From Rhodococcus tibetensis (lineage in GTDB: Bacteria > Actinomycetota > Actinomycetes > Mycobacteriales > Mycobacteriaceae), in the NCBI RefSeq assembly GCF_024438035.1, contig NZ_JANFQF010000019.1, forward strand, positions 55,676-119,675: DNA of 64,000 nucleotides, written 5' to 3'. This document shows, one piece after another, positions 8,855-17,645 of the stretch (positions are counted from its first letter, which is position 1; every line of letters begins with the position of its first letter). The position numbers were made by a program, and so were the translations under genes. The notes beneath the pieces are model-generated. The model made no database searches and had not been told where the DNA came from. It worked only from the letters and a program-made list of their open reading frames with translations.

Positions 8855-9815
8855 GGACACTCTTCCCGACCGTTCGGCGGTGTTCCAGATCGAGCAGGGC
8901 CTCGGCCGCCGCCTCGAACGGGTACCGGTTCGGCTCCGGAATCGTCAACGCGCCCGACGCGAGTAAGGGACATAATTCGCTCCACTGCGCGGACAGCCGT
9001 CGGGGGTCCTCGGCCCACCACGAGCCCCACGCGACTCCGACTGCGGACGCGTTCTTCAGGAGCAGTCGGTTCACCTTCACCGAGGGGATGTCCCGGCCGG
9101 TGAAGCCCAGCACGAGAATCCTCCCGCCCGTCGCCAGGGATCGGACGCTGTCGGTGAAGCGATCCCCCCCGACGGGATCGACCACGACGTCCACCCCGCG
9201 GCCGTCGGTGATCGCGAGGACCTCGTCCCGCCAGTTCCCGGTGGTCACGACGTCGGAGGCGCCGAGCCTCCGCACGTACTCCGCCTTCTCCTCACTGCTG
9301 ACGACCGCGATGGTCCGCGACGCGCCGAGGTGCGGCGCCAGTGTCAAAGCAGCGGTGCCGATGCCTCCCGCCGCGCCCTGGACGAGCACCGACTCCCCCG
9401 CCTCGAGGCGTCCACGACGTACCAGCGCGAAATGCACGGTGAGGTAGTTGAACAGCAGGGCGGCACCCGCGGCCATCGAAATCGCGTCCGGCAGGGAGAA
9501 CGTCGTCTCCGGCAGCAGTGCGACCACTTCGGCCATCGCGCCGCCCACACCGGTCAATCCGACGACCCGGTCGCCCGGAAAATATCCGCTGCCGGCAGGC
9601 GCTGACCGCACGATCCCGGCGACCTCTCCGCCGGGGACGAAGGGCAGTTCCGGCTTGTACTGGTACCGGCCCTGCGTGAGAAGCAGATCCGGGAACGACA
9701 CCCCGACCGCATGAACCTCGACGAGGATCGCGGATTCGTTCGCGACGGGTTCATCGACCTCGACCGGCGCGAGCGCCCGGGGACCGTCGAGCGCGGTGAC
9801 CATCAATGCGCGCAT
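8841..9815 (-). CDS. Zinc-independent quinone oxidoreductase / MDR-family NADPH oxidoreductase
   Basis: 324 residues beginning MRALMVTALDGPRAL. The N-terminal GroES-like domain lacks the zinc-ligand cysteines. The Rossmann motif GAAGGIGTAAL lies near residue 150. Length and motifs fit the QOR/acryloyl-CoA reductase branch of the medium-chain dehydrogenases, which use NADPH to reduce quinones or alpha,beta-unsaturated carbonyl or CoA compounds. ATG 9815 lies 13 bases after the CoA ligase stop, making it the third gene of a transporter-ligase-oxidoreductase operon. In that setting an enoyl-CoA or quinone substrate from the same pathway is likely, but the sequence does not show which. Confidence 0.88.
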   Translation of the reverse strand: MRALMVTALDGPRALAPVEVDEPVANESAILVEVHAVGVSFPDLLLTQGRYQYKPELPFVPGGEVAGIVRSAPAGSGYFPGDRVVGLTGVGGAMAEVVALLPETTFSLPDAISMAAGAALLFNYLTVHFALVRRGRLEAGESVLVQGAAGGIGTAALTLAPHLGASRTIAVVSSEEKAEYVRRLGASDVVTTGNWRDEVLAITDGRGVDVVVDPVGGDRFTDSVRSLATGGRILVLGFTGRDIPSVKVNRLLLKNASAVGVAWGSWWAEDPRRLSAQWSELCPLLASGALTIPEPNRYPFEAAAEALLDLEHRRTVGKSVLTLR

Positions 9816-9828
9816 GCGGTTGCCCCGT

Positions 9829-11469
9829 TCATGTGATCGGGAGTTCGCGGACGGCCGCTCGGCGCAGCTTGCCGACTTCGGTGCGCGGGAGGTCGGGCAG
9901 GAAGTCGACGACTTTGGGTGCCGCATAGGGTCCGACGCGCTGCGCGACGAGGTGTGTGAGTTGCGTGACGAGGTCGCTGTCGTCGGCCCGGGTGTCCGCG
10001 CGGACGACGACGGCCCGGACCACTCCGCCGCGGATCGGATCGTCGTACGCGACTGCCGCGGCATCGGCGACCGCCGGGTGCTGCAACAGGGCGTTCTCGA
10101 CCTCGACCGGGCTGATGTTGTGCCCCGACGCGATGATCATGTCGTCGTCCCGGCCCAGTATCTGCCACCGTCCCCTGGGGTCTGTGACGGCTCGGTCCTC
10201 GGTGAGGAATACGTCGCCGCGCCAGCGGTCGGCCCACAGGTCGGGGGCGTTCTCGTAGCCGGTGGACATCTGGTGCCGGGGCTGCCGTACCGCGATCAAT
10301 CCCGGTTGGCCGTCGGCTACCGGTTGTCCGTCGCGGTCGGCGAGGAAGGTGTCGAATCCCGGAATCGTGGCGGACATCCAGCCCGGGCCGGACCTCGTTT
10401 CGGTGCCCTGGGTGTCGCCCAGGAGCATGCCGACCTCGGACAGTCCGTACCCGTTGCGCACGGCGGGTGCACCGGTGCCGGCCCAGGCCGCGGCGACCGC
10501 TGCGGTGAGCGGTTCTCCGGCAGCGGCGACGGTACGGAGCGTCGGCGGCACCCCATCCTGCGCGAAGGTCGCCGTCAGTCGCCGCAACGCGGCCGGCGCG
10601 GTGGTGAGGATCGTAGCCTTCTCTTCCCGGATGACGCGATGCCAGGCGTCGGGGACGAACTTCCCCGAGTACATGACGCGCGGCACGCCCAGCGCCATGA
10701 CGGCGGCACCGGTGCTGTACAGCCCGAACGCCCACGCCGGGTCCGATGTCGAGAAGACGACGCTGTCGCGGGTCGCCCCGAGGACGCTCTTCGCGTAGGG
10801 CATGACGGAGACGAAAGTGGCGTGGGTCATGGTGCACGCCTTCGGTGTTCCCGATGTTCCGCTGGTGAACAGCATGGTGGCGGTGTCCCCGAGTGCCGTG
10901 GTCGCGAGCGGGCCGTCGGCGTCGGCCCGCTCGATCTCGGTCCAGAAGGACCGGTCGTCCTTGCCGCCCGCGCCGTCGCCGACGACGAACACGGCGGGAT
11001 CGAGTCCGTGGGTCGCCTGAGCCTCCGCGAGCGCAGGCCGGTACCGCTGATCGACCACGACCGCGCGGACTCCCGCCGCGTCGAGGCGCAGGCCGATCGC
11101 ATCCGGGGCGAACCCGCCGAACAAGGGCACGTACACCAGCCCGGAGCGCCACACCGCCAGGGCGGTGATCCAACTCTCGACCTGTCGCGAGAGGAGTCCG
11201 CCGACGCGATCACCCCGCTTCAGCCCCGCGCGTGCGAACACCCGTGCCGCCTTGGCGGCGAGCCTGTCGAGTTCGCGGTACGTCCAGCGGTCGGCCGAGC
11301 CGTCCTCGTGCCGGACGGTCAGCGCCACCCGATTCGGGTCGGCCGCATAGCGGGTGCAGAGTTCGTGGGCCGTGTTGAAGTCGCCACCGAACGGGTCGCG
11401 GTCCAGCAGGGATTCGATGTCCTGCCAGGCACCGGCGAGTGCGGACGTTGCGAGTCTGTCGAAAGACAT
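9829..11469 (-). CDS. Acyl/aryl-CoA ligase of the benzoate-CoA ligase type (AMP-binding)
   Basis: 546 residues. ANL-superfamily motifs: FTSGTSGTPKACTMTHA (A3), NGYGLSEVG (A5), GRDDDMIIASGHNISPVEVE (A8) and PRTEVGKLRR with the catalytic Lys (A10). It should activate a carboxylic acid with ATP and CoA through an acyl-adenylate. The closest general match is the benzoate/2-aminobenzoate-CoA ligase branch, so an aromatic or arylalkanoic acid is plausible. The start ATG shares one base with the stop of the MHS transporter (TGATG at 11469-11471), so uptake and activation are translationally coupled. Confidence 0.9.
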   Translation of the reverse strand: MSFDRLATSALAGAWQDIESLLDRDPFGGDFNTAHELCTRYAADPNRVALTVRHEDGSADRWTYRELDRLAAKAARVFARAGLKRGDRVGGLLSRQVESWITALAVWRSGLVYVPLFGGFAPDAIGLRLDAAGVRAVVVDQRYRPALAEAQATHGLDPAVFVVGDGAGGKDDRSFWTEIERADADGPLATTALGDTATMLFTSGTSGTPKACTMTHATFVSVMPYAKSVLGATRDSVVFSTSDPAWAFGLYSTGAAVMALGVPRVMYSGKFVPDAWHRVIREEKATILTTAPAALRRLTATFAQDGVPPTLRTVAAAGEPLTAAVAAAWAGTGAPAVRNGYGLSEVGMLLGDTQGTETRSGPGWMSATIPGFDTFLADRDGQPVADGQPGLIAVRQPRHQMSTGYENAPDLWADRWRGDVFLTEDRAVTDPRGRWQILGRDDDMIIASGHNISPVEVENALLQHPAVADAAAVAYDDPIRGGVVRAVVVRADTRADDSDLVTQLTHLVAQRVGPYAAPKVVDFLPDLPRTEVGKLRRAAVRELPIT

Positions 11470-12758
11470 CAGTGATTCACCTTTGCAGTTTTCGTCAGGG
11501 TCAGGACCAGGACCGTGATGGCGCACGCCGCGGCGATGTAAGCGGCCAATGCCCACGAACCGTCCGTCTCGGCAGCGATCGCCACCGCGATGAACGGAGC
11601 GGGAGCACTGAACACGACACCACCGAACTGATAGGCGACGGACGCGCCGGTGTACCGGACTTCGGCCGGGAACAGACCGGTGACGTATCCGGCCACCGCG
11701 GAATAGGTGACGGCGTGACCGATGGTGATGATCAGAATCATCGCCAGCAGGACGGCGAGACCCACACCGGTCGACAGCAACCAGAAGAACGGATACGCGA
11801 TCGCGGCCATGTAGAGGGACCCGTAGATCAACATCTTCCGTGCTCCGATCCGGTCCGCGATCATCGACGCGTAGGGCACCGACAGGATGTCGAGGACACA
11901 CGCGACGAGGATGCTCAACAGAATCGTCTGCCGCGAGATGCCGAGTTCCTTCGGACCGTACGACAGCACGAAGACGGTGACAAGGTAAAACGGCACGAGG
12001 GAGGCGGCCTGGGTGAGAATCCCGACGCCCAGCGCGCGCTTCTCACCCCGCAGGACCGCGAGGATCGGGAAGTCGGCAATCTTCTTGTTGCGCTTGACGT
12101 TCTCGAACTCCGGCGATTCGACGACCTTCAGTCGCACGTACATGCCGACCGCGACCAACCCGGCACTGGCCAGGAACGGAAGCCGCCATCCCCACGCCTG
12201 TACCTGGTCCTCCGGAAGCTGCTCGACCAGGAGGAACGCGAGCGTCGCGAGAACGAGTCCGGCTGGCACGCCGGCCTGCGGCCAACTGCCGTAGAACGCC
12301 CGCTTCTCGCGCGGTGCGTGTTCGACTGCCATCAGCACCGCGCCGCCCCATTCTCCGCCGACCGCGAAGCCCTGTGCCAGGCGCGCGAGGACGAGCAGCA
12401 CGGGCGCCGCGAGACCGATGGCTCCGTAGGAGGGGATCAGTCCGATCGCGACAGTCGACGACCCCATCAGCACCAGGGAGAACACCAGCATCTTCTTGCG
12501 GCCGATCCGGTCTCCGAAGTGCCCGAAGACGATCGCGCCTGCGGGACGCGACACGAACGCGACACCGAATGTCGCGAAGGCTGCCAGCGTTCCCGACAGC
12601 GGACTCAATGACGGGAAGAACGCCTTCCCGAATACCAGGGCGGCCGCGGTCCCGAAGATGAAGAAGTCGTACCACTCGATTGCCGTTCCGACGAAGGACG
12701 CGAAGGCAACCTTCCGGGGTTTGACCCGAGTGACCTCCAGGTCGTCGATAACTCTCAT
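11469..12758 (-). CDS. MFS transporter of the metabolite:H+ symporter (MHS) family
   Basis: 429 residues, about 12 membrane segments. It begins with the MHS hallmark VGTAIEWYDFFIFGTAAALV and has the loop 2-3 motif GHFGDRIGRKKML. Members import organic acids such as shikimate, alpha-ketoglutarate, protocatechuate-like compounds or betaine by proton symport. ATG 12758 is chosen because GGGAG lies just upstream and the family signature follows at about residue 20; a longer frame upstream reads as non-coding. It is the first gene of the ligase-oxidoreductase operon and faces the SDR gene. Confidence 0.9.
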   Translation of the reverse strand: MRVIDDLEVTRVKPRKVAFASFVGTAIEWYDFFIFGTAAALVFGKAFFPSLSPLSGTLAAFATFGVAFVSRPAGAIVFGHFGDRIGRKKMLVFSLVLMGSSTVAIGLIPSYGAIGLAAPVLLVLARLAQGFAVGGEWGGAVLMAVEHAPREKRAFYGSWPQAGVPAGLVLATLAFLLVEQLPEDQVQAWGWRLPFLASAGLVAVGMYVRLKVVESPEFENVKRNKKIADFPILAVLRGEKRALGVGILTQAASLVPFYLVTVFVLSYGPKELGISRQTILLSILVACVLDILSVPYASMIADRIGARKMLIYGSLYMAAIAYPFFWLLSTGVGLAVLLAMILIITIGHAVTYSAVAGYVTGLFPAEVRYTGASVAYQFGGVVFSAPAPFIAVAIAAETDGSWALAAYIAAACAITVLVLTLTKTAKVNH

Positions 12759-12944
12759 ATCGAATCTCCCTCGCTGTTGATGTGGGGCGGTGCGGCTGCC
12801 ATGTGTCGATCCGGTGCCACTGCGGTGTGATCGGGTCCTCGGGCCTCGTCCGGGGTTCGCTGATCGGACATAGTCCGTGCCGTCACCCAGTGTGGCCACG
12901 GTCACAGGTCTAGCACATCCCGGACGTCGTCCGCAAGACTTTTT

Positions 12945-13047
12945 GTACCGATCGATCCACTCGATGACTTCGTCCAATAATCGAGCATACGTGCCGTTTA
13001 ACGAGACTTTATCGAAGGACCTGGACTATTCTTGGATCGATCAGTAC
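12945..13047. promoter_or_regulatory. Divergent control region with two inverted 14-bp operator-like copies
   Basis: GTACCGATCGATCC at 12945-12958 and GGATCGATCAGTAC at 13034-13047 are inverted copies matching at 13 of 14 positions, 75 bases apart. The second ends 10 bases before the SDR start. Each is centred on GATCGATC. They lie in the 299-base gap between the divergent MHS transporter and SDR genes. A TetR-family repressor, probably the one at 16960, is a natural candidate to bind both and control both arms. This is inference from position and symmetry. Confidence 0.5.
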
Positions 13048-13057
13048 ATTTCCGTGC

Positions 13058-13801
13058 ATGAACGAGAACGATCACGACGACCCCCGCGTCGCGCTGGTCT
13101 CCGGCGGCTCCCGCGGCATCGGAGCCGCCGTCACCACGGCCCTGACACAGCGCGGTTGCCGGGTGGGATGCACGTACCGAACCAGACGTGACGACGCCGA
13201 GAAGCTCGCCGCGGACGCTCCCGAACAGGTACTCCCGATCCACTTCGACCTGCACGACGACACCACCGCGCCCACGGCGGTGGAGCGCGTCGTCTCCCAC
13301 TGGGGCCGCCTCGACTCGCTCGTCCTGAACGCGGGCCAGTGGTCGGGCGGGCGGCTCGTCGAGACGGACCCGGACGCCTGGTGGAGCGTGATAGAGACGA
13401 ACCTCCGCGGCACCGTCGCCCTCGCCCGGGCCGCGCTACCCCACCTCGTGCACGGCAGGACACCGAGCATCGTGCTGGTGTCGTCGGTCGTCGGCGTGAT
13501 CGGTCACGCGGGCGACACCGCGTACGCGGGTGCGAAGTCCGCGATGATCGGCTTCGGCCGGTCGCTCGCCAAGGAGGTCGCGCGTGACGGCATCCGGGTC
13601 AACGTGCTGGCCCCCGGCTTCGTCACCACCGACATGACCGATGCGGTGCCCGAGTCCGCACGCCGGCGCATCGAACGAGAAACCGTCCTCGGCCGATTCG
13701 GAACCGTCGACGAAATCGCCAAGGCCGCAGTCTTCCTCAGCGAAGACGCCACATTCTGCACAGGCTCCGTCCTCACCGTCGACGGTGGCTGGGCGCTGTG
13801 A
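13058..13801 (+). CDS. Short-chain dehydrogenase/reductase (FabG type)
   Basis: 247 residues. It has the nucleotide-binding SGGSRGIGAAV, the NAG motif in LVLNAGQWSGG, and the catalytic set Ser (LVSSVVG) and YAGAKS. The tail ALFLSED...VLTVDGGW-like motif is that of FabG-class 3-oxoacyl reductases. In this cluster, before an acyl-CoA dehydrogenase and a thiolase, a 3-hydroxyacyl-CoA dehydrogenase role in a beta-oxidation sequence is the simplest reading. It is separated by 34 bases from the acyl-CoA dehydrogenase. Confidence 0.88.
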   Translation: MNENDHDDPRVALVSGGSRGIGAAVTTALTQRGCRVGCTYRTRRDDAEKLAADAPEQVLPIHFDLHDDTTAPTAVERVVSHWGRLDSLVLNAGQWSGGRLVETDPDAWWSVIETNLRGTVALARAALPHLVHGRTPSIVLVSSVVGVIGHAGDTAYAGAKSAMIGFGRSLAKEVARDGIRVNVLAPGFVTTDMTDAVPESARRRIERETVLGRFGTVDEIAKAAVFLSEDATFCTGSVLTVDGGWAL

Positions 13802-13835
13802 CACACCACGACCAACAACGAAAGGAAGCAACACC

Positions 13836-15023
13836 ATGACCGCGACACTCACGCATTCAATCGGCATTCCGGAGTCGGAGTACCTGGCGCTCCGGGACCG
13901 CATTTTCGAGGCGATCTGGTCCGAACTCGATCCGCTCGAACAGCGGATCGAGGACGACGAGCAGGTTCCGCACGACATCGTCATGCCCATCCTCGAGCGG
14001 ATCGGCGCTCTCGGCCTGCTCGTCCCCCGCGAGTACGGCGGCAGCGGCCTCTCGATCGCCCAGTACCTGCCGATCATCGCCGAGTTCGCCAAGGTGCAGG
14101 GCGGGCTCCGGGTCATCGTCCACGTGCACAACTCCTTTGCCCACGCGCTCTCCGAGATCGGCAGCGACCGGCAGAAGGCGGACGTGCTGCCGGGCGCGGC
14201 CACGGGCCGGAACTCGGTCGCGTTCGCGCTGACGGAGCCGGGTTTCGGGACCGGCGCGGACCTCGGGTCGACCGCGGTGCGCGAGGGCGACGACTACGTC
14301 CTGAACGGCGAGAAGTGGTTGATCACCAACTCGGACATCGCTTCTCACTTCATCGTCTTCGCGAAGACGACCGCCACCGACGTCTCCGCGTTCCTCGTCC
14401 CCCGCGAGACCGACGGTCTCTCGATCGCAGCGCTCCCCGAGACGATGGGGTGCAAGGGCACCGAGCACGGTCGCGTCACCCTCGACTCCGTCCGGATTCC
14501 CGCCACCGCGCTCGTCGGCGCCGAAGGGCAGGGCAACGAGCACCTCGAACGCGCACTCGAGATCAGCCGGGTGTTCATCGCGGCAAGCTCCCTCGGCACG
14601 TCCGAACGCGCCCTCGAACTGTCGATCGCGCACGCGAAGAGCCGTGTCACGTTCGGCAAGCCGATCGGCACACGGCAGGCCATCCAGCGTTACCTGGCGG
14701 AGATGGCCACCGATGTGTACGCCTTGCGCGGGATCCTCGCCGACGCAGCACAGAAGTGGGATGCCGGCGAACGGATTCCCGCCGAGGCCAGCATGTGCAA
14801 GCTGTTCGGCCTCGAGGCCGTCGGCCGGGTGACCGACCGGGCACTGCTCATCCACGGCGGAATCGGATACACGCGCGCGCATCCGATCGAGCGCCTCTAC
14901 CGGGACGCCCGCCTCAACTGGCTCGAGGAGGGGACCCCGACGATCCAGTACCTGGTCACGGCGGGACGACTGCTCGACGGGTTCGCGTTCTCCGACGCCT
15001 TCGAGACGTCGCGTAAGCCCTGA
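13836..15023 (+). CDS. Acyl-CoA dehydrogenase
   Basis: 395 residues, FAD-dependent family. ATG 13836 follows AAAGGAAG. The usual N-terminal helical domain (LGLLVPREYGG) is followed by the beta domain (ALTEPGFGTGADLG, the segment contacting the FAD) and the C-terminal helices with RVTFGKPIG. The catalytic Glu position is present in LEEGTPTIQ. It should introduce the alpha,beta double bond into the acyl-CoA made by the ligase at 9829. The operon has a dehydrogenase, an SDR and a thiolase but no enoyl-CoA hydratase. Confidence 0.9.
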   Translation: MTATLTHSIGIPESEYLALRDRIFEAIWSELDPLEQRIEDDEQVPHDIVMPILERIGALGLLVPREYGGSGLSIAQYLPIIAEFAKVQGGLRVIVHVHNSFAHALSEIGSDRQKADVLPGAATGRNSVAFALTEPGFGTGADLGSTAVREGDDYVLNGEKWLITNSDIASHFIVFAKTTATDVSAFLVPRETDGLSIAALPETMGCKGTEHGRVTLDSVRIPATALVGAEGQGNEHLERALEISRVFIAASSLGTSERALELSIAHAKSRVTFGKPIGTRQAIQRYLAEMATDVYALRGILADAAQKWDAGERIPAEASMCKLFGLEAVGRVTDRALLIHGGIGYTRAHPIERLYRDARLNWLEEGTPTIQYLVTAGRLLDGFAFSDAFETSRKP

Positions 15024-15036
15024 CATCCGCACGACA

Positions 15037-15070
15037 GCCGTCCTGCGGTCGGAAACGGCCGCAGGACGGC
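15037..15070 (+). terminator. Strong hairpin between the acyl-CoA dehydrogenase and thiolase genes
   Basis: GCCGTCCTGCGG (15037-15048) and CCGCAGGACGGC (15059-15070) form a perfect 12-bp stem with a 10-base loop. No T-run follows. It lies in the 72-base gap and ends 26 bases before the thiolase ATG, so it may attenuate read-through or protect the upstream mRNA. Confidence 0.5.
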
Positions 15071-15095
15071 ACAACTCTTCCGAAGGAGAAGAACA

Positions 15096-16289
15096 ATGAC
15101 GGACCACGACCCCACCGTCCTCGTTGCGGGGGCCCGAACCCCGTTCGCACGTTTCATGGGATCGCTGTCGAGCCTGAGCGCCCCGGAACTGGGTAGCCAC
15201 GCGATCGGTGGTGCGCTGGAATCCGCCGGTGTCGCCGCACGCGCCGTCGACCACGTCGTCATGGGCCAGGTGCTCACAGCAGGCAGCGGCCAACTGCCGG
15301 CGCGCGTCGCGGCGGCGGCCGCCGGAATCCCCATGACGACACCGGCACTGAACATCAACCGGATGTGCCTCTCCGGAATCGACGCGATAACGCTGGCGCA
15401 CCAGATGATCATCGCCGGCGACGCGGACATCGTGGTCGCCGGCGGTCAGGAATCGATGAGCGATGCGCCGCACCTCCTGAGGAACAGTCGTCGTGGGCAC
15501 AAGTACGGCGACACCGTCCTGATCGACCACCTCGCGTTCGACGGGCTCCAGGACGCCTTCACCGGGTCTTCGATGGGGGCACTGACCGAGTCGAGGAATT
15601 CCGCGTACGGGGTCACCCGGGAGGCCCAGGACCATTGGGCCGCACGATCGCACCGTGCGGCGGCACGCGCGCGCAAGGACGGCGTCTTCGCGGCCGAGAT
15701 CGTTCCCGTTCCGATCACGTCCAGCCGGGGTGAGACGACCGACGTGAGCCACGACGAGGGCATCCGGGCCGACACCTCGGCAGCGGACCTCGCCGGTCTG
15801 CCTCCGGCTTTCGCCGCAGGCGGCTCGCTGACGGCAGGGAACTCGTCACCGATCTCCGACGGTGCCTGCGCCGTCGTGGTCACGCGGAAGTCGACGGCCG
15901 TCCGGCTCGGCCTGTCATGGCTGGCCGAGATCGGATCACGCGCCGTGGTCGCCGGGCCCGACTCGGGTCTGCACGAGCAGCCGTCGAACGCCCTCCAGGC
16001 CGCGTGTCGACGCGAAGGGATCGCGCCTCGCGACCTCGATCTCGTCGAGATCAACGAGGCATTCGCCGCCGTCACACTCGTCTCATCCGCACGCCTCGGT
16101 CTCGACGCGGACCGGGTGAACGTCAATGGCGGCGCGATCGCGCTCGGCCACCCGATCGGCGTCTCCGGGGCACGGATCGTCCTGCACCTCGCGCTCGAAT
16201 TGCGACGCCGCGGCGGTGGCGTCGGCGCAGCGGCCCTGTGCGGGGGCGGCGGCCAGGGGCAGGCCCTGATCGTGCACGTCGCACGCTGA
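15096..16289 (+). CDS. Thiolase (acetyl-CoA C-acyltransferase)
   Basis: 397 residues. The nucleophilic Cys is in [13 protein letters not shown] near residue 91. The second active-site elements are [17 protein letters not shown] (His) and [12 protein letters not shown] (Cys). This is the degradative type II thiolase pattern, cleaving a 3-oxoacyl-CoA with CoA to release acetyl- or propionyl-CoA. It is preceded by GAAGGAGAAG, a good ribosome binding site. It completes the catabolic set SDR-ACAD-thiolase on the plus strand. Confidence 0.92.
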   Translation: MTDHDPTVLVAGARTPFARFMGSLSSLSAPELGSHAIGGALESAGVAARAVDHVVMGQVLTAGSGQLPARVAAAAAGIPMTTPALNINRMCLSGIDAITLAHQMIIAGDADIVVAGGQESMSDAPHLLRNSRRGHKYGDTVLIDHLAFDGLQDAFTGSSMGALTESRNSAYGVTREAQDHWAARSHRAAARARKDGVFAAEIVPVPITSSRGETTDVSHDEGIRADTSAADLAGLPPAFAAGGSLTAGNSSPISDGACAVVVTRKSTAVRLGLSWLAEIGSRAVVAGPDSGLHEQPSNALQAACRREGIAPRDLDLVEINEAFAAVTLVSSARLGLDADRVNVNGGAIALGHPIGVSGARIVLHLALELRRRGGGVGAAALCGGGGQGQALIVHVAR

Positions 16290-16324
16290 TCGCGGACCGG
16301 CAAGAACGCGGAGGTATCACGCCG

Positions 16325-16905
16325 ATGAGCACCAAATACGACCTCAACCGCGCCGAGATTCTGCGCGTGTCCGCCGAGCTGTTCGCGAGGTCGGGCTACC
16401 ACGGCACCGGGATCGCCGACCTGGGCACGGCGGTGGGGCTCCGCCGCGGGGCCCTCGACCACTACATCGGCAGCAAGGGGGAAGTCCTGTTCGCGATCAG
16501 CAGCCGGCAACTCGCGCAGATGAACGAGTTGGCCGACGAGCTCGCCCTGACCGAACCGGATCTGGAGCGCCGCCTCCGCGGTCTCGCGCGGCCCTGCTCC
16601 GCAACCTCGCCGAACACCGCGCGGAGTGGACGGTGTTCTTCCGCGAGTATCACGCCCTGACCGGTGAGCGACGTGCGCGGGTCGTCGCGGCACGCGAACG
16701 GTACGAATCGCATTGGCGGCACGCGTTCGACCAAGGCGTCCAGGCGGGGTGTTCACACTGTTACCGCCGTTGACGATCAAGGGTGTGCTCGGCATGTTCA
16801 ACACAGCTACCTCTGGCTCACCGCCGACGGCGCCCGCACCCCGAGGAGATCGCCGACGGGTTTCTCGACGCCCTGATCACCGGGCTCGCCGCGCCGAACC
16901 CGTGA
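16325..16905 (+). pseudogene. TetR-family regulator broken by several single-base deletions
   Basis: Starts MSTKYDLNRAEILRVSAELF and matches the intact neighbour at 16960 closely, including the helix-turn-helix (SGYHGTGIADLG). The frame is lost at about 16590 (AR-ALLRNLAEHRAEW resumes one base off), again at about 16750, at about 16801 (AACTACAGC in the paralogue is AACACAGC here), and near 16841. The stop of the restored reading is 16903-16905. All four events look like single-base losses. The DNA-binding half remains open, so a truncated HTH protein is possible. Confidence 0.75.
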
Positions 16906-16959
16906 CCCGGGCCGTCTAGACTCACACCTTCGACCGCCGGGAGACAGAGGGGCCCTTCG

Positions 16960-17535
16960 ATGAGCGACAAGTACGACGCCAACCGGGACCGAGTCCTGCA
17001 GGTGGCCGCCGAATTGTTCGCGAAGTCGGGCTACCACGGCACCGGGGTCGCCGAGATCGGTGAGGCCACCGGACTGGGCCGGGGCGCGCTATACCACTAC
17101 ATCGGCAGCAAGGAGGCAATCCTCTACGAGATCAGCAGCCGGCAACTCGCGCAGATGAACACGGTGGCCGACGGACTCGCGCTGTCCGAGGCCGATCCGG
17201 AGAAACGGCTGCGCGGTCTTGCACGTGCACTCATGCGGAACATCGCCGAGCACCGTGCGGAGTGGACGGTCTTCTTCCGCGAGTACCACGCCCTGACCGA
17301 CGTGCGTCGAGATCGCATCATCGCGGAACGTGAACGCTACGAATCACATTGGCGGAACGCGCTGGCGGAGGGCATTCGCGACGGACAGTTCCGTCCTCTC
17401 CCACGGCTGATGGTCAAGGGCCTGCTGGGCATGTTCAACTACAGCTACCTGTGGATCACACCGACCGGCGCCGAGACTCCCGAGGAGATCGCGGACGAGT
17501 TCCTCGACGCCGTCGTCACGGGGATGCGGGCGTGA
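16960..17535 (+). CDS. TetR/AcrR-family transcriptional regulator
   Basis: 191 residues. N-terminal HTH at about residues 10-55 with ELFAKSGYHGTGVAEIGEA and ALYHYIGSKE, then an all-helical ligand domain. The YHYIGSKE motif is common in repressors of fatty-acid and branched-acid catabolism in Rhodococcus and Mycobacterium, which often respond to CoA esters. It follows its broken paralogue by 54 bases and ends the plus-strand catabolic operon. The paired 14-mers upstream of the SDR gene are its likely targets. Confidence 0.88.
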   Translation: MSDKYDANRDRVLQVAAELFAKSGYHGTGVAEIGEATGLGRGALYHYIGSKEAILYEISSRQLAQMNTVADGLALSEADPEKRLRGLARALMRNIAEHRAEWTVFFREYHALTDVRRDRIIAERERYESHWRNALAEGIRDGQFRPLPRLMVKGLLGMFNYSYLWITPTGAETPEEIADEFLDAVVTGMRA

Positions 17536-17544
17536 GGCGCTTCG

Positions 17545-17594
17545 CGCCCGTGAGTGGTTAACGAGTGCAGGGACTCGTTAACCACTCACGGGCG
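17545..17594. repeat. 22-bp perfect inverted repeat, 6-base loop
   Basis: CCCGTGAGTGGTTAACGAGT (17547-17566), loop GCAGGG, then ACTCGTTAACCACTCACGGG (17573-17592), extended by two further pairs at the base (17545-17594). It starts 10 bases after the TetR stop. It lacks a T-run. It may be a transcription terminator or one copy of a dispersed intergenic repeat; the striking length and the central GTTAAC suggest more than a chance terminator. Confidence 0.75.
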
Positions 17595-17645
17595 GCGGAG
17601 CCGCTGACTTGGACGCACCAAGCCAGTGAGGACTATCCTCGTCGC

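Noticed and set aside
9796..11475. Plus-strand open frame of 559 codons
   Set aside because: Antisense to the CoA ligase, whose motifs and start/stop overlaps with neighbours are clear.
13857..15752. Minus-strand open frame of 631 codons
   Set aside because: Antisense to the acyl-CoA dehydrogenase and thiolase; Arg/Val/Asp-rich shadow of high-GC codons.
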